A stretch of DNA of 64,000 nucleotides, from the NCBI GenBank assembly GCA_964035575.1, contig OZ037910.1, positions 1,054,001 through 1,118,000 on the forward strand, given 5' to 3'. The notes beneath the pieces were generated by a model, which was not told the DNA's origin, did no database searches, and was given only the letters and a program-made list of their open reading frames with translations. The translations under genes and the position numbers were made by a program. This DNA comes from Rhynchopus sp. YZ270_cl-10. Its lineage: Eukaryota; Euglenozoa; Diplonemea; Diplonemida; Diplonemidae. Of the stretch, positions 39,587 through 49,919 are shown one piece after another (position 1 is the stretch's first letter; every line of letters starts with the position of its first letter).

Positions 39587-39743
39587 CACGACGTTGAAGC
39601 AAATTACTATACTTGTGGTTTTACATGTCATTTTTTTTTTTTGTGTTTAAGCTGTACGCTTACGTTTTTACGTAAGTAAAACTATTTTCACAAGTAAAAT
39701 TACATGTAAAACCACAAGTAAAGTCATTTACTTCAACGTCGTG
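39587..39743. mobile_element. 157-bp MITE in the pyrimidine tract before the 5-phosphatase gene
   Basis: The left end CACGACGTTGAAGCAAAT and ACTTGTGGTTTTACATGT pair with ACATGTAAAACCACAAGT and ATTTACTTCAACGTCGTG on the right. The flanks CTCTCCCT and CTCTCTCT differ at one base, a probable 8-bp duplication. It splits a C/T-rich tract, with CTCTCTCTCTCTCCCTCC continuing on the right toward the gene. Confidence 0.8.
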
Positions 39744-39796
39744 CTCTCTCTCTCTCTCCCTCCCTCCCTACCCTTCAAATTTTCAACACAAAACAG
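39744..39796 (+). promoter_or_regulatory. Pyrimidine tract with AAACAG before the 5-phosphatase gene
   Basis: CTCTCTCTCTCTCCCTCC and CTACCCTTC followed by AAACAG at 39796, five bases before the ATG. Shape of a 3' splice site; a leader exon is not visible. Confidence 0.4.
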
Positions 39797-39801
39797 AATA
39801 A

Positions 39802-41034
39802 ATGACCAAGCGGCTTCTGCCCGCTTCACACAGAGTAGGCTTCGAGGAGGAGGCGTCACGGTCACGATCTGGCCCGCATGTGGATATGACCGGCACACCG
39901 ACCTCTGCGTCTGCAGCGACCACAACCACTGCTTCCCTCCCACCCCTCTCCTGTTGCGTCGTCACTGCGAACCTAGGCACGGCAGGAGAAGACCCTTCAG
40001 GAGAAGTCCTCAAGGAATGGCTTCAGGATCTCAAGACGCTTCGAGACGCGAACCACGTTGACGTTCTGTGCATCCACCTGCAGGAGATTGGCGGCAAACA
40101 GTACGCCCGCGGGTACAGCGAGAACCTAGAGCGTGATGTAAACGCAACTCTCTCCGTAGAGGACGGCTGGTCCTCGGGGCTATTCTGGAATGGAACGCAT
40201 GATGACAAATTCACTGGTGTGGGTGCAATGCTTTATGTATCAAAGCGAGCTCAAGGGCGCGTCTTTTTAGGGGACACACGAGGAGACGGTATGGGTGGAT
40301 CTGCAGAACGCGACCAACACCCTCCTGAATGCGTAGAAGGCCTGATTCCTGTAAAAGGACGCCATTTTCGCTGCGGAAAATTCGTCGATGCCGGCCGCTC
40401 CCGCAAAGGCTGGGTCCTCTACAACCTTGTAGTCGACAAAAGGCAATGCAACCATGTGTCCACCCACCTATACCACGATGATGACAACCGTATTACCTGC
40501 CTCTCCGCTTCCGATACACAATATGCACAACGGCGGACGGTAGCCTTACGTGAGGCGCTTGCGGAAACCAATTCTAAAAACCTTCTGATCGGTGGCGACC
40601 TCAACTTTCGCGTGGATGGGAACAGTTTTGTGGAGTGTGTCAAAAAGCACAAACCGGATGCGGTCGTGACGGTTGGGCAAAAGAAGTTTTGTTGGGGCAA
40701 TTCGCAGGGCGAAGTGAACGATCTCTATGGTACCGAATGGGCCGATTTTCAGTCCTCCTGCAAAGAAGGCGCCATGACGCGCGAAGCAATATCCAAAGAG
40801 CTCCAGGTGGACCTTGGGGAACTTCCTGTTGGGTTCCCACCTACCTACCCCCTCGTCTCGCCCTCCACCCCAAGCGAACGTGGCACATACAGTACGAAAC
40901 GGCTCCCAGCCTGGTGCGACCGGATTCTCTTCACCCCATCTCCCTACCACCAAGGCATGCGCTACTCCAGTGTCCTCACCTCACTAGATCACCGTATGGT
41001 TTTGCTCCAATGGAATACCACCGAATCAAATTAA
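39802..41034 (+). CDS. Inositol-polyphosphate 5-phosphatase, INPP5A-like (type I)
   Basis: 410 residues in one exon. It removes the 5-phosphate from soluble inositol phosphates such as Ins(1,4,5)P3, ending calcium signals. The endonuclease/exonuclease/phosphatase fold is shown by CVVTANLGT, CIHLQEIGGKQY (metal-binding Glu), HVSTHLYHDDDNR (human INPP5A has VNSHLFHDASN), LLIGGDLNFRVDGNS, VGFPPTYPL, LPAWCDRILFTPSP and SLDHRMVLLQW. The short overall length and the HLYHDDDN block fit the INPP5A subgroup more than the OCRL/synaptojanin type. The first 50 residues are low-complexity (TTTTASLPPLS). No C-terminal CaaX box is seen (it ends NTTESN), unlike animal INPP5A, so membrane anchoring by prenylation is not expected. 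Confidence 0.87.
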   Translation: MTKRLLPASHRVGFEEEASRSRSGPHVDMTGTPTSASAATTTTASLPPLSCCVVTANLGTAGEDPSGEVLKEWLQDLKTLRDANHVDVLCIHLQEIGGKQYARGYSENLERDVNATLSVEDGWSSGLFWNGTHDDKFTGVGAMLYVSKRAQGRVFLGDTRGDGMGGSAERDQHPPECVEGLIPVKGRHFRCGKFVDAGRSRKGWVLYNLVVDKRQCNHVSTHLYHDDDNRITCLSASDTQYAQRRTVALREALAETNSKNLLIGGDLNFRVDGNSFVECVKKHKPDAVVTVGQKKFCWGNSQGEVNDLYGTEWADFQSSCKEGAMTREAISKELQVDLGELPVGFPPTYPLVSPSTPSERGTYSTKRLPAWCDRILFTPSPYHQGMRYSSVLTSLDHRMVLLQWNTTESN

Positions 41035-41069
41035 TGGCCTTTTTTTTTTTTATTCCTACAAGCGTAGCT

Positions 41070-41190
41070 TAAAGGAGAAATAGTTCCTCAGATACGGTCG
41101 CCAATCACCCCTCAAACAGGGTAATTGTGCAATCAACGAAAAAACCTTTTTTCCTTTTACTTACCTATCAGAGTTACTATTTTTTGCTTT
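41070..41190 (+). repeat. R6 repeat, copy 2
   Basis: GTAGCTTAAAGGAGAAATAG, GATACGGTCGCCAATCACCC, GTGCAATCAACGAAAAAACC, CTTTTACTTACCTATCAG. About 90% like 58956-59085. Confidence 0.8.
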
Positions 41191-41579
41191 TTTCTCAACG
41201 AAGAAAAAAGGATTTTTTTTAAAGGGGAAAGTTACCCTATCTTATAGGGATTAAAAGGGTGGGGGGGAGAGTGGGGTGGGGAAACAGAGGGGTTTTTGAA
41301 AAAAGGAGGGAAAGTTTGTCTGCAACAGGGTTGTGTTCATTCTGACAAACAAAAGTCTCCTCTTTTTCAGTGATAAAGAAATGCAAAGAAATGACCGAAC
41401 CCGAACACTTTTCAAGACTAGACTCTTGGAGCCTTGATGTCTAGCTGTTTTAAAAATCGTTGTTCTCCTCGTAGTGAGGTACATTTGCCTCTTTAAGTTA
41501 TTCCTTAACGCGTGTTGGATCAACTCCTCTCAAGAGTCTTGTTGTACGAAAAGTGAAGATTGCATTTTAAATTTTGCGA

Positions 41580-41676
41580 CATGGATACTGCAGATCTGGG
41601 GGCCAATATCCCAGATCTGGCTCGTTTTCCAGATGTTAAATCTGGTTCCCAGATCTGGCCAGATCTTGTATCCATG
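41580..41676. mobile_element. Inverted-repeat element rich in CCAGATCTGG
   Basis: CATGGATAC and GTATCCATG are the ends. Inside, CAGATCTGG and CCCAGATCTGG variants occur four times. It looks like a small palindromic MITE. Confidence 0.6.
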
Positions 41677-41710
41677 CGAGATTGACTCACAATTTCAAAG
41701 GTGTCCTAAA

Positions 41711-41806
41711 ACATGAGAGGCTCAGGGTCATCTTACAAAACTTTTATTTTTTCAGTACCTGCGTCCGATGAACGGTGAGGCGTTTGCACTTTCAACTTCT
41801 CTTTTT
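41711..41806 (+). repeat. R5 module joined by CAG to an R3 module
   Basis: ACATGAGAGGCTCAGGGTC, ATCTTACAAAACTTTTA, T-tract, TTCAG (41754), then R3: TACCTGCGTCCGATGAACGG, GAGGCGTTTGCACTTTCAA. This is the clearest R5-CAG-R3 chain. Confidence 0.65.
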
Positions 41807-41865
41807 TCCCCCACCAAATCGTTATCGCACAGTTGAAGCTGTGTGATGACGATTGTGATCAACGA

Positions 41866-41995
41866 GGTTAGTAAGCATGATAGGCTTAGGTTCATCTTAT
41901 ACCGTAATAAGTATCGACCGTACTAATGTTCGACCTTTTCAAGATTTTTCAGGAAGTTCGACCTTTTTTTATGGTCGACCATTTTTACGAATACG
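41866..41995 (+). repeat. R5 fragment followed by R10 hairpin repeat
   Basis: GAGGTTAGTAAGCATGATAG, GCTTAGGTTCATCTTATA, then TATCGACCGTACTAATGTTC, GACC and, further on, GGTCGACCATTTTTACGA. The hairpin half carries a short insertion compared with 28721. Confidence 0.6.
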
Positions 41996-42088
41996 CGGTG
42001 CTTTCAAGTCAACCTTTTTAAAAATGTGCTCTTGCAACGAAGCAACAACGGCCCTACTACAGTTTCCGGGCGGCAAAAAAAATTAAAA

Positions 42089-42135
42089 AATGTACAGATC
42101 CTACCTCGGTAGGTGATTGTCGATACAACAAAATG
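42089..42135 (+). repeat. R4 repeat (5'-truncated)
   Basis: AATGTACAGATCCTACCTCG, GTAGGTGATTGTCGATACAA, CAAAATG. The hairpin is CCTAC-CTCG-GTAGG. Confidence 0.7.
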
Positions 42136-43240
42136 TTTGAAGGATGGGAACCTAATGCCGTGGGATCGCTGTGTCAGGTTCTTCACCCGCTCCGCTTTAC
42201 CCCCCTTTTTTCTTCCTTCCCTACCAATTGTGTGTCCCTGTTCCAGTCTAATGCTCAAGAGGCGCATGTTACCCATTTTTTCAAATTTTCTCTTTTCCCC
42301 CGAGATGTATCTGTCTTTTAAGTTCACCTTTTCTTCCCACTAGTTGTGTGATTTTTTTTTTTTTGTGTTACTATTCGTATTGGTTCTGTTCCCCCTACGT
42401 TTGTAAAAGTAAGTCAAAAAAGTTGACATTGAGTAAGTGTACCCTCTCCCCCCCGAGTTGGTGTAAAAAAAAAAAATGGCTGTCGGCATCGACGCAAATT
42501 TTTTTCTCTTCTCCCCCTTCCCCCTGGGCAGCTGTTCAACGAAAATGATCGTTGTTGGTGGTGTTGGTCTTCGCAATGCCACCTTAATGGTTTGTCTACA
42601 GTTTCCTGCAGGTAACTCCCGAGTGCAACATGCCGAGGGGGTGGGTTCGACGACCCACAGAGCGCGTGTGCCAAGCGTCCTATCTAGAGATGTTTAGACA
42701 CCACCAACTTCACTCTCTGTTATCCCGGCAAAGTGTTCACATAGGCAGTTTTTAGTTCATAAACGTTTCCTAGTTGTATTTTGTGTTTTTTTATTATTTT
42801 TTTTTGCACAACCCAGTTTCTCCCCCTCTACCCCACGTCCTGCCCTGTGCATGCCATTGCGTGTATCGGGAAGAGGCCTCACTATTGACAAAAGGTTTTT
42901 CCCAAGGTGACAGCTTAGGTTCATCTAAAAAGACGGTTCTTTTCTTTTTTTTTTTTTATGCTCGTTCTGTGCTTCTCTGGGTTGGGGGTTTTTTGACTTA
43001 TGATTGAATTCTTTGGGGTTTGGTTATCGGTGATGTGCACAGTCCCATGGGGGTGGTTGGAGGCTCTGATGTATATCTTTTTTTTTCCTTCCTACGAAAC
43101 TTACTTTACTAGGGGTCGAAAGTAAGGGTATCTGGTGCTTTCTGGAAGTCGGTCAACGACCTGTCAAGCGACCTGTCAGTATCGACCCCTCAGCAACCAG
43201 TATCTCATTATTTAGCTTTGAGTCATATTAGTTACAGAGT

Positions 43241-43322
43241 TGGTGTGGTTGTTGAATGGGGGAGGGCAGAAGAAGTGCGCAGAAGTGCGCAAGAAGTGCG
43301 AAACCACCCCATTCTGCCACCC
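43241..43322. mobile_element. R8-related element, diverged
   Basis: TGGTGTGGTTGTTGAATGGG, repeated AGAAGTGCGC, GCGAAACCACCCCATTCTG. The AGAAGTGCGC motif is the inverse of the inner motif in the 17715 copy. Confidence 0.5.
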
Positions 43323-43603
43323 CAAGAGCTCTTTCGATACAGCTAAAGGTTAAAATACGATTATACGATACCCTTTCTTATATTCGACCCCCTCAGTATA
43401 CGAGACGTATCAGAGCCTAAAACCTGATACAGGCATTATTTACCTGGTACGGTTTTGATAATGGTGACTACTCGCCAATAGAGGCTGTGGTACTCTCTTG
43501 TCAACATTTTGCTTTAGGTGGCGTACACCCCCCAGCCTTTCTCTAAGGTACACTGTTTGACGTGAGGGCTTTGTATTGCAAGTCAACTTTCTCTTTCTTT
43601 GAA

Positions 43604-43726
43604 GGGGAAACGACAATGCGGACTCTAAAAATGTGGATTACGACAATCCGGATTAATAATCCACATTTGTCGCATAATCCACATTGTCGTAATCCACATT
43701 TTTAGAGTCCACATTGTCGTTTCTCC
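43604..43726. mobile_element. 123-bp Mutator-like MITE with perfect 9-bp target duplication
   Basis: TTCTTTGAA precedes (43595-43603) and follows (43727-43735). The arms GGGGAAACGACAATGCGG, ACTCTAAAAATGTGG and ATTACGACAAT are matched by their complements on the right, ending CATTGTCGTTTCTCC. Nine-base duplications are typical of Mutator-like elements. It sits immediately after a partial R2 repeat (43527-43594). Confidence 0.85.
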
Positions 43727-44050
43727 TTCTTTGAAAGATGTACATGCACGTGAGGCATGTTTCATCTATCAGCTCTTCTTCGTTTTTGAGTGCCTTTCGG
43801 CGGTATCCCAGTAAGGCGTTTGCACGACACTTCTCCTATGGTCAATCTTTCGTGAAAAAAAAAATATCTTTGTGGTCTTATATGTAAGACCCCGCTCCCC
43901 CCTTTTTTTGTGTCGAAAACGGATTTTTGAGAAATCCTCACACAAAGAGAGAGCCGCTTTCTCTAGTTCTGTTTTTTTTTTTAATTATTTTTGCTCGTTC
44001 AGTATTTTTCCTCTTCTCGCTTTTTTCTCCCCCCCCGCGGCGTTTGTCAG

Positions 44051-44097
44051 GTGCCTGCGTCCCCGAGGTGTTTGCACTAATCAACTTCACTTTTTTT
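44051..44097 (+). repeat. R3 repeat
   Basis: Preceded by TTTGTCAG. GTGCCTGCGTCCCCGAGGTG, TTTGCACTAATCAACTTCAC, T-run. Confidence 0.7.
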
Positions 44098-44526
44098 TTT
44101 GTGTTGTAACACTATGTCAAGACAACAGGACATATTTGCTGGAACCAAACACCAAGTATGTCTGTCAAAATGGTTCACTTCTTGCAGTCCATAGACCAGT
44201 TGACGTCAGGGGGTCAGTTTAGGAAAGTTGTCTATTTTTTTTCTGGGAAATCGTGTCCCATACCCTTCCATGCCTTATCATGCCCTACCACACCGTCAAC
44301 TGGCCTAATCCAAGAAAATGTCTGTGAAAACCTGACCAATCTTTTTGTTCATCGGAAGGTGATCATCTTGTCAGTATGGGTCGGTCAAGGCTAACAATGC
44401 TTGTGTAGTCGTCTTAAAACGAAAAAAAAAAAAAGAATTAATGTGAAGCTGAAGACCGATCTTACAAATAAACCCTCTTTTGCGAAGTGGTCTGAAGCCT
44501 CACGTTCCAAAAAAAAAAAGCAGTAT

Positions 44527-44596
44527 AGTGGAGCACACTCTAGGGTGGCTACACTAATACAACCAAGTTTTCAAAAAAAAAAAAAAAAAAAAAAAA
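44527..44596 (+). repeat. R1 A-tailed short repeat with long A-run
   Basis: After TAT: AGTGGAGCACACTCTAGGG, GGCTACACTAATACAACC, AAGTTTTC, then about 25 A. The body is identical to the copy in the CNOT11 intron. Confidence 0.85.
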
Positions 44597-44792
44597 CGTA
44601 TTTAGCGGAGTCGATGCAGAGCACTCCATGGGTACGAATAAACATATTTGTTGGAATCAAACAACTTTCCCTTTATATCCCCCCCCAACAGTCACCCCCC
44701 TGAAGCCGCAGGGTGCGTCCACCACCCCCCACACCCCCTGAGACGTAAATACATCACAAAAAAAAACCCCCCCCTCTTATCTCTCGACCCTC

Positions 44793-44820
44793 AGTGTCCT
44801 CCGTCCCAGAGGCGTTGTTT
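44793..44820 (+). repeat. R3 repeat, partial
   Basis: Preceded by CCCTCAG. TGTCCTCCGTCCCAGAGGCG, TTGTTTGG. Confidence 0.5.
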
Positions 44821-45501
44821 GGTACTACCCAATATTTTTTTTGTACAGCCAAACATGGCTTCATAAATATATTCAATATTTTTTTTCACGTTTTTTTCAA
44901 TATCAATATATTGATCAATATCACGTAGGAAATTTTCAATATATTGACACTTTTACCGTGTAAATTTCCCAGTCAATATTTGCAAATATTGATCAATATA
45001 TTGATCAATATATTGACACTTTCCTTCACACAATGGTCTTGCGCCCCTTGGAAACTGGTTCAACCTCACACAACTCGTGCACCACACATAAAAGCATGCC
45101 CGAGTTGAGGCACAAAAAAATTGCCCCAATTTCCAGGACTGGTAATTGAACTTCGGACCAAAAATGCAAAAAATATGGCGACTTGTGTGATACCAACTAT
45201 GACAAAATTCCACATGACTTCTCGAGTCCGCATTGCACTTCGCGGTAGCCCCAAGGGAAGACACCCTTCTTCAGAAGCCAGGTAGAGAATGCTGTTCCCC
45301 ACCCACCCCCTCTCACTGTCCGCGTAGATCCCCCCACTAAGGAGCCATCTGATGCCACAAGGCAAGTCGCTCCCCCGCGATGGCATTGAATGGCACGTGC
45401 GCGTTTACGAACTGAGCCATGATTGCCCTTAGAGTCCCACGGTAACACGTGCAAAATCATAGAGTTTTTTTGGCTGTTAAAAAGGCTGGGGTATAGAGGG
45501 G

Positions 45502-45620
45502 TCGCGTGATTCGTCGAGCGGTTGTGAACCGCCTCCGTTCTCTTACGGTACGGAACACCCACCTCCTACCCTTTGCATGAGCTCGACTGCGTTTTAGCAC
45601 GTTTCAACTACTCTTTTTTC
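45502..45620 (+). repeat. R7 repeat, copy 2
   Basis: GAGCGGTTGTGAACCGCCTC, CGTTCTCTTACGGTACGG, AACACCCACCTCCTACCC, GCATGAGCTCGACTGCG, CACGTTTCAACTACTC. Lacks the T-run insertion of copy 1. Confidence 0.75.
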
Positions 45621-46863
45621 TCGTTCTGTACCTCCTCTCCAAGCAGCAAACCCTACCCCTGACCAGGGGAAGCCTCCTGGGCCCATAAGCGGAACTATTT
45701 ACTCACTGATCCTCTCATAAAAAAAGACATGTGGATGGATGGATTTTTCAAATGTATGTTCGCAACTCTCATAAAAAAGTAGCGCACCGTGCGCCTGCGG
45801 CGCGGACAAAATTTGGTTTTGCGAATCCTAAATATATTTTTTGCTAGCTCGTGTGGTTGATGAGCGAGAACGAAACCAAATCGATCGCAACGCCTCGTAC
45901 ACTAGCTAAAACACCTGAATGGTCACAGAACACAACGCAGTGCATGGTTTTGTGGGTTGTTTTTGCCCACAGAAGTACCCCTGTGCGGCCTAGACCTGGT
46001 TCTAGCACCCCATAATCGCGTTTCCCAGTCCATATAGCCGGGTATGGGTCCAAAAAACCACCCAAAAAGGCGAAAATTCCGGTTTTTGGTGAAAAACGCC
46101 TGTTTTGCCCATAGGGTACTTAAGGAACGCACGTTTCTAAAGCATTTCCCACGTAAACTCGCGACACGAAAATAGGAATTAAAAACAAATCTCTCACAGA
46201 TCTGATTTGGTGATCCGCATTTTTGAGGCCCAATCTTTCCAACGCCGAAAAAATCTTACACTTTGGTGCATTTTCGGGTGGGTGCACCAGGAGGGTACTG
46301 GGAGGGCAGCAACCTTAAAAACCTAAACACAAGTGTTTAGGAATTGAGCGGTAGCCCACAGCTCTACCCTATCCATGCTATAGTTTGGCTGTGATAATGT
46401 GCGATTTATGGCACAATCTTTGAAATGTTGCGCACATGGCTTCAACAGAAAAGTTTGACCCTTTGCCTCTCCACTCTGTGGCTAGAAGGGAGCTGAGAAT
46501 AAGCCGGGTCCCGGGTACTGTCCCAGGACTAGAACTAGGACGGGTACTGGGCACTGGGTACAGTCCCAGTCCTAGGGACTGGGGATACCCCTCCATCCAT
46601 GCCCACCCTCCCGCGCCCGGGTCCCTGAGCGCCCGGGTCCCGCTTTCAGGCGTTTTCACAGCGTTTTCGACATATTGTGCCCAGTCCCACTGAGAATAAC
46701 CGGGTCCCGGGTCCCCAAGTCTTATTCTCAGCTATGGCCTCCCGTCAAGGAAAAAGCAGGCACTGCAACGTCAATATTCAATAATATGATCAATATTTCA
46801 ATATTATTGAAATATTGACAGTTTTTGGTGTGTTCCGGGGTATCGAAAAATACAAATTTTCAT

Positions 46864-47017
46864 TTCAATTCACAACTCTTCACAACTCTTCACAACTATT
46901 CACAACTCTTCACAAATTTTCACAAAAACGTGTATGTGAAGAGTTGTGAAGAGTTGTGAAAAGTTGTGAAGAGTTGTGAAGAGTTGTAAAGAGTTGTGAA
47001 GAGTTGTGAAGAGTTGT
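46864..47017. repeat. TTCACAACTC arrays in inverted arrangement
   Basis: Five TTCACAACTC-type decamers (46864-46925) are followed by nine of the inverse GAGTTGTGAA type (46935-47017), so the region folds back on itself. A similar array occurs at 49170-49360. Confidence 0.85.
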
Positions 47018-48427
47018 GAAGTGGCGAAGTCTGGGTGGTGCCTGGGCACCCAGGTACCCAGGTAGGTACAGGACACCTTTTGGAGGACGTTGGTTGGACA
47101 TTCCGTCTGTGTGGGTCACTCACACTTGCGGTAATGTGCCACTGCGTGGGTCTGGGAACCTGGGTACCTGGCTACAGGATATTTGTTGTCAAAGACATCA
47201 ACCACCATGCATTGAGGAGGGTAAGACAGTGGTCGCAGTTTGTACTTGATAGCATTACAACATTTAACTTCTCCACGGGGGTCTTGGGCCGTTCATTCGG
47301 TTATACCTTGACTAGCGGAAGAGGCCTTTTGGTCTCTAGAATATCCGGTATTCCCGAACGGAGGCACACTTTGTGTGTTACTACGACCTGGCAATTTCCA
47401 GCAGTAGGTTAAGTAATGTTTTCTTGTAAATTGTTGGATCATTATCTCCTCAGTGCATGAATGCCCCACGTGGACACTTTGTATTTGTCAAGTGGACTGT
47501 CTGGTCACTTTTCAGTGACTGGCGGGTTGGCTGTGGTTGTCTGTGTGACGACTTACCTGTGTACCTGTGTACTTGGGTACCTGGGAAAACACTTACGTTT
47601 TTATTCGCGAAAACACGTATACTTTTTGTGTACGTGTTATCGCAAATCAAAAAAAAAAAAGTATACGTGTTATCGCAATTTACCCTTTCGGAAAATATGA
47701 GCCCGGTCACTAATAGGCGGCCCATTTTCGGCCAAAAATTGTCCCCAGAATCCGGAGTGTAATATTGACCTTTGTGGGCGACGAGACTGTCCTGTGTGAG
47801 GTTAACCTACAGGTTAATTCCATTATGGCGGTGGTTGTTTTGCATCTCTCACACATGATGGACCTCTTTTTGGATCGACGCACTGGTGAGTCCTTGGCGG
47901 TTACTTCGTCTCCTTTCGTCTTATCCGCCTTTTTGGTGGGGATTATTAAAGAAGTCAGCTAGAGAATTGTTGGTTCTCTCGGGGAGTGGGTGTGGGCAGA
48001 GATTTTGACAACGGGACAATAAAACCTTGTTTTTGGGCTCATCAAAATTCAATTTCCCCCTTCAGTTACCCTTATTTATCGTTCCCTCATTCACGGTTTT
48101 TTGACTTCCTTGGAATAAAGTGACCAGCTGGGCCAACTGTGGCACCGTAGTTAACGGGATCAAAACGATATTCTGCCGGGGCACGCCTTATGCCCGAAGG
48201 TGAACTGTCTGGCTCCTTGTTTTTAAACACCGGTTAAATATGCATTGCGCTCTAATCAGACTCTAATTAGAGCATTCGGCAGTTAGAGCACAATTCGAGT
48301 CCTATAAGAGGGTCAATAAGAGGCACATCGCTATAGCCATTAACCAGGGAGCATAGCTAGTACAAGAAATTCGACTTTGGAATCCAGAAAGTCTGTGTAT
48401 AGGGCAGTGCAGTCTGTCAAATTTCTG

Positions 48428-48664
48428 CACAGTACAGTACAGTACAGTACAGTACAGTACAGTACAGTACAGTACAGTACAGTACAGTACAGTACAGTAC
48501 AGTACAGTACAGTACAGTACAGTACAGTACAGTACAGTACAGTACAGTACAGTACAGTACAGTACAGTACAGTACAGTACAGTACAGTACAGTACAGTAC
48601 AGTACAGTACAGTACAGTACAGTACAGTACAGTACAGTACAGTACAGTACAGTACAGTACAGTA
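48428..48664. repeat. (CAGTA)n pentamer satellite
   Basis: About 47 perfect pentamers. The resulting open frames on both strands are not genes. A heptamer relative (CACAGTA) occurs at 58211-58372. Confidence 0.97.
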
Positions 48665-49860
48665 GTCCTGTCGGGTGGTGTACCATTATTTCCCCCAGAG
48701 CAACTTAGGTGTAATTGTGGTTAATTGTGTGTACTTGTGCTGAAAGTGTGCTGAAATTGTGCCTAATAAAGGCACAGTTCAGGTGAGTAGGGTGCTAGTT
48801 GTGCCCAGCTGTGTTTTGGGTAAAACGGTACAAAAAACAGGGGGAAAAGTGGTAGTGCCACTGGTACAAAACTTTTCTAGCGAAGCCACGGTACGCAACA
48901 TTTCGGGTAGAGCTGTGGGCTACCGCTCGTAATTTTTAGCTGCGTCGCAGGCGCACGGTACGCTACTTTCTTGAGAGTTGCGAACATGTTGAAAAAAAAA
49001 GGCAACAAACGAACACGCCGCGGACTTCCGTCGTCCTCCTCCGCACAGGGGGTGGGGTGGTACGGTCAGCTTGACCCACGGACCCAGGCTAGCTAGCCCT
49101 CTGCACAGCACACTTTACCTGACCAGTCCTGCAAAAACCCCTGGAAAAAAACACCCCCCTTTTTTTCCCTCCAATTCACAACTCTTCACAACTGTTCACA
49201 ACTCTTCACAACATCTGTGTTTTTTTCATCCAAATTTTCATTTCAATTCACAACTCTTCACAACTTTTCACAACTATTCACAACTCTTCACAATTCTTCA
49301 CAAAAAAATGGCCAAAACTTATGTTGTGAAAATTTGTGAAAATTGGTGAAGATTGGTGAAGATTGGTGAAAATTTGTATTTTCCGATACCCCGGAACACA
49401 CCAGTTTTCAGTCAATATTATTGACACTTTCAATATTCAATCAATAATATTCATCACCAAATCAATATATTGACGATATTCAATATATTTATGAAGCCAT
49501 GGCCAAAAAAAAAAAAAAAAACTCCCACACATTCGTTTTGTTCTTTCAAAACCATTCTATTGTAGCACAACTTTAAAAAAAAGGCATGTATAATGCATCC
49601 CCCTACCATGTTTTTGTTAGCTTCCTTCGACCATTTTTTCTTATTTTTTGCTCAATATTCGCTCAAATTAGCGACTCACGGCCTGTCCTCCATCATAGCC
49701 TTTCCCACACTGCGAAACGGGCAGAGGACCCCCCACCGGACCCTCCATCAGGATTCATGCCCCTGTATTCACAATAATCCCCATTCATCTCTGATGAATG
49801 GAAGCGGAGCACAAAACCACGAAATGGATAGGACTGCATGTGGTGGACTGTGTTTAGTAT

Positions 49861-49919
49861 AGTGGAGTTCATCCTCGGCTACACTAATACAACCAAGTTT
49901 TCAAAAACCCAAAAAAAAA
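49861..49919 (+). repeat. R1 A-tailed short repeat just upstream of a gene
   Basis: After TTTAGTAT: AGTGGAGTTCATCCTCGG, CTACACTAATACAACC, AAGTTTTC, A-rich end. It ends 47 bases before the ATG of the next gene and is on the same strand. Confidence 0.8.

Larger units (their letters stand above)
35233..39801. other. 4.6 kb spacer, repeats only
   Basis: Contains a hexanucleotide satellite, R1-R5 and R7 repeats, two hairpins, a G-run of about 19 (38596-38614) and a MITE next to the following gene. On the minus strand 37354-37602 an 82-codon open frame looks vaguely protein-like, but no family is recognised. No gene is called. Confidence 0.6.
44853..49502. mobile_element. Mosaic of nested inverted segments, possible large non-autonomous TIR element
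   Basis: ATGGCTTCATAAATATATTC at the left has its complement (AATATATTTATGAAGCCAT) at the right end. Both ends run into TATTGA/TCAATA-rich tracts (44870-45020 and 49405-49495); a third tract is at 46770-46815. Inner inverted pairs are GTTCGCAACTCTCA plus ACCGTGCGCCTGCG (45763-45808 with 48945-48989) and GAGCGGTAGCCCACAGCTC (46351-46370 with 48908-48926). The segment ending CCGGGGTATCG (46820-46850) pairs with 49385-49420. No gene is found inside. The inner pairs are not all concentric, so several insertions or inversions are likely. Confidence 0.5.

Noticed and set aside
45066-45562. Overlapping minus-strand open frames that look partly protein-like
   Set aside because: No recognised domain, no consistent frame, and part of one is the antisense of the R7 repeat. 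Left unassigned within the mosaic.
48428-48664. CRISPR-like array
   Set aside because: Units are contiguous pentamers without unique spacers, and the genome is eukaryotic.
48377-48724. Open frames through the CAGTA repeat on both strands
   Set aside because: Simple-sequence repeat whose unit contains no stop in that frame; no start context or flanking domain.
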